Positions 63,275-64,000 of a DNA stretch of 64,000 bases are shown piece by piece (position 1 is the stretch's first letter; the number at the start of each line of letters is the position of its first letter). Below the pieces are notes generated by a model that was not told the DNA's origin, made no database searches, and saw only the letters and a program-made list of their open reading frames with translations. The stretch comes from UKL13-2 sp947085425. Its GTDB lineage: Bacteria > Pseudomonadota > Gammaproteobacteria > Burkholderiales > Usitatibacteraceae. The stretch spans positions 1 to 64,000 of the forward strand of contig CAMTWK010000012.1 of the NCBI GenBank assembly GCA_947085425.1, given 5' to 3'. The position numbers and the translations under genes are program-made.

Positions 63275-64000
63275 ATGACTGTTTTTGCGCGTATTGCGGG
63301 AACCGGCAGTTATCTCCCCGACAAATTGGTCACCAATGATGATTTGGCCAGGATTGTTGATACCAACGACGAATGGATTTTTTCGCGTACCGGTATTCGC
63401 GAGCGCCACTATGCGGCCGACGATCAGAATGCCAGTGACTTGGCGTTGATCGCCGCACAGCGCGCAATGAAGGTTGCGCATGTGCACGCCGACGACATTG
63501 ATTTGATCATTGTCGCCACCTCTACACCCGACATGGTTTTTCCGTCTACTGCTTGTATCTTGCAGGACAAGCTGGGCGTAAAAGTCGCCATTGCCTTTGA
63601 TGTGCAGGCCGTCTGTGCGGGTTTTATTTATGCATTGGCGACCGCCGAAAAATTTATTGTCACCGGTGGTGCCAAGTGCGCGTTGGTGGTGGGGACCGAA
63701 ATTTTTTCGCGCATCATGAATTGGCAGGATCGTTCCACCTGCGTCTTGTTCGGCGACGGAGCAGGTGCGGTCATTGTCAAAGCGTCAACCGAGCCGGGTA
63801 TTCTTTCCACCCATTTACACGCCGACGGCAGCCATCGCGGCGCCTTGTGTGCGCCCGGTACGGTGCAAAACGGGCAAATTCGTGGCAATCCAGTGTTGAT
63901 TATGGACGGTACCGCGGTTTATAAATTTGCCGTTAAAGCATTTGAAGATGTCGCGTGGGAGGCATTACACGCCAACGGTTTGCAACCTGATGCGATCGAC
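63275..64000 (+). CDS. fabH: Beta-ketoacyl-ACP synthase III, cut by the window edge
   Basis: The first 242 codons are present. SRTGIRERHYAADDQNASDL, the region FDVQAVCAGFIYAL with the active-site cysteine and DGAGAVIVKAS identify FabH, which condenses acetyl-CoA with malonyl-ACP. The catalytic His and Asn lie beyond the edge. The frame stays open to base 64000. The ATG at 63275 follows plsX after 20 bases. Confidence 0.95.
   Translation, partial: MTVFARIAGTGSYLPDKLVTNDDLARIVDTNDEWIFSRTGIRERHYAADDQNASDLALIAAQRAMKVAHVHADDIDLIIVATSTPDMVFPSTACILQDKLGVKVAIAFDVQAVCAGFIYALATAEKFIVTGGAKCALVVGTEIFSRIMNWQDRSTCVLFGDGAGAVIVKASTEPGILSTHLHADGSHRGALCAPGTVQNGQIRGNPVLIMDGTAVYKFAVKAFEDVAWEALHANGLQPDAID

Overview
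The window reads as chromosomal DNA of a betaproteobacterium. The strongest argument is gene order at the right end: rne, then divergently rluC, a HAD hydrolase, a Rieske protein and an S49 peptidase, followed by the RsmI-like methyltransferase, maf, yceD, rpmF, plsX and fabH. This is the arrangement typical of Betaproteobacteria. Several polyhydroxyalkanoate (PHA) granule proteins fit the same group. I cannot name the genus. fabH runs off the right edge, and no rRNA, tRNA or CRISPR array was found.

Layout. 0-12 kb: a secreted metallophosphatase, an exported S9-type peptidase, an orphan type II secretion F protein, a PGDYG protein, a sarcosine/N-methyltryptophan-oxidase-type flavoenzyme, SelO, an ABC exporter and a GAF-PAS-GAF-GGDEF-EAL protein. 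11.9-12.2 kb is a scar made of two gene remnants. 12-21.7 kb: a histidine phosphatase, a beta-lactamase-fold hydrolase, then a lipid block (fatty acyl-CoA reductase type double SDR, phasin, patatin lipase, TetR regulator), a TPR protein and a PLP dehydratase. 21.7-27.4 kb: an ECF sigma factor with its anti-sigma partner, divergent from a secreted TPR-CHAT protein and followed by an exported caspase-fold protein. 27.5-36 kb: an accessory island with broken toxin-antitoxin genes, exported proteins of repetitive sequence (a Gln/Ala-rich M23 peptidase and a 14-blade propeller protein), an intact vapBC-like pair between direct repeats of another PIN gene tail, and tandem repeats. 36-39 kb: an Oar-like TonB receptor. 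39-48.9 kb: a second lipid block (wax ester synthase, acyl-CoA-binding protein, second phasin, FadD, aldehyde dehydrogenase, FFLEELY-type protein, PHA granule-region protein, thioredoxin-fold isomerase) with MsrA. 49-64 kb: the conserved rne-fabH block, interrupted by a short transposon-like element and a 1128-residue GGDEF-EAL protein.

How the parts work together. Fatty acyl-CoA reductase, wax ester synthase, acyl-CoA-binding protein, FadD, patatin lipase and aldehyde dehydrogenase can together make and mobilise wax esters or triacylglycerol. Two phasins and a PHA granule-region protein point to PHA storage as well. An almost identical 18-bp imperfect palindrome lies upstream of both phasin genes, in both cases in a divergent intergenic region next to another lipid gene. 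This suggests one regulator for the two dispersed blocks.

The best candidates for undescribed biology are the ECF/anti-sigma/CHAT/caspase locus, the shared phasin-promoter palindrome, and the pair of 254-bp TA-flanked elements. Annotations rest on motif recognition and reading by eye. No database search was run.
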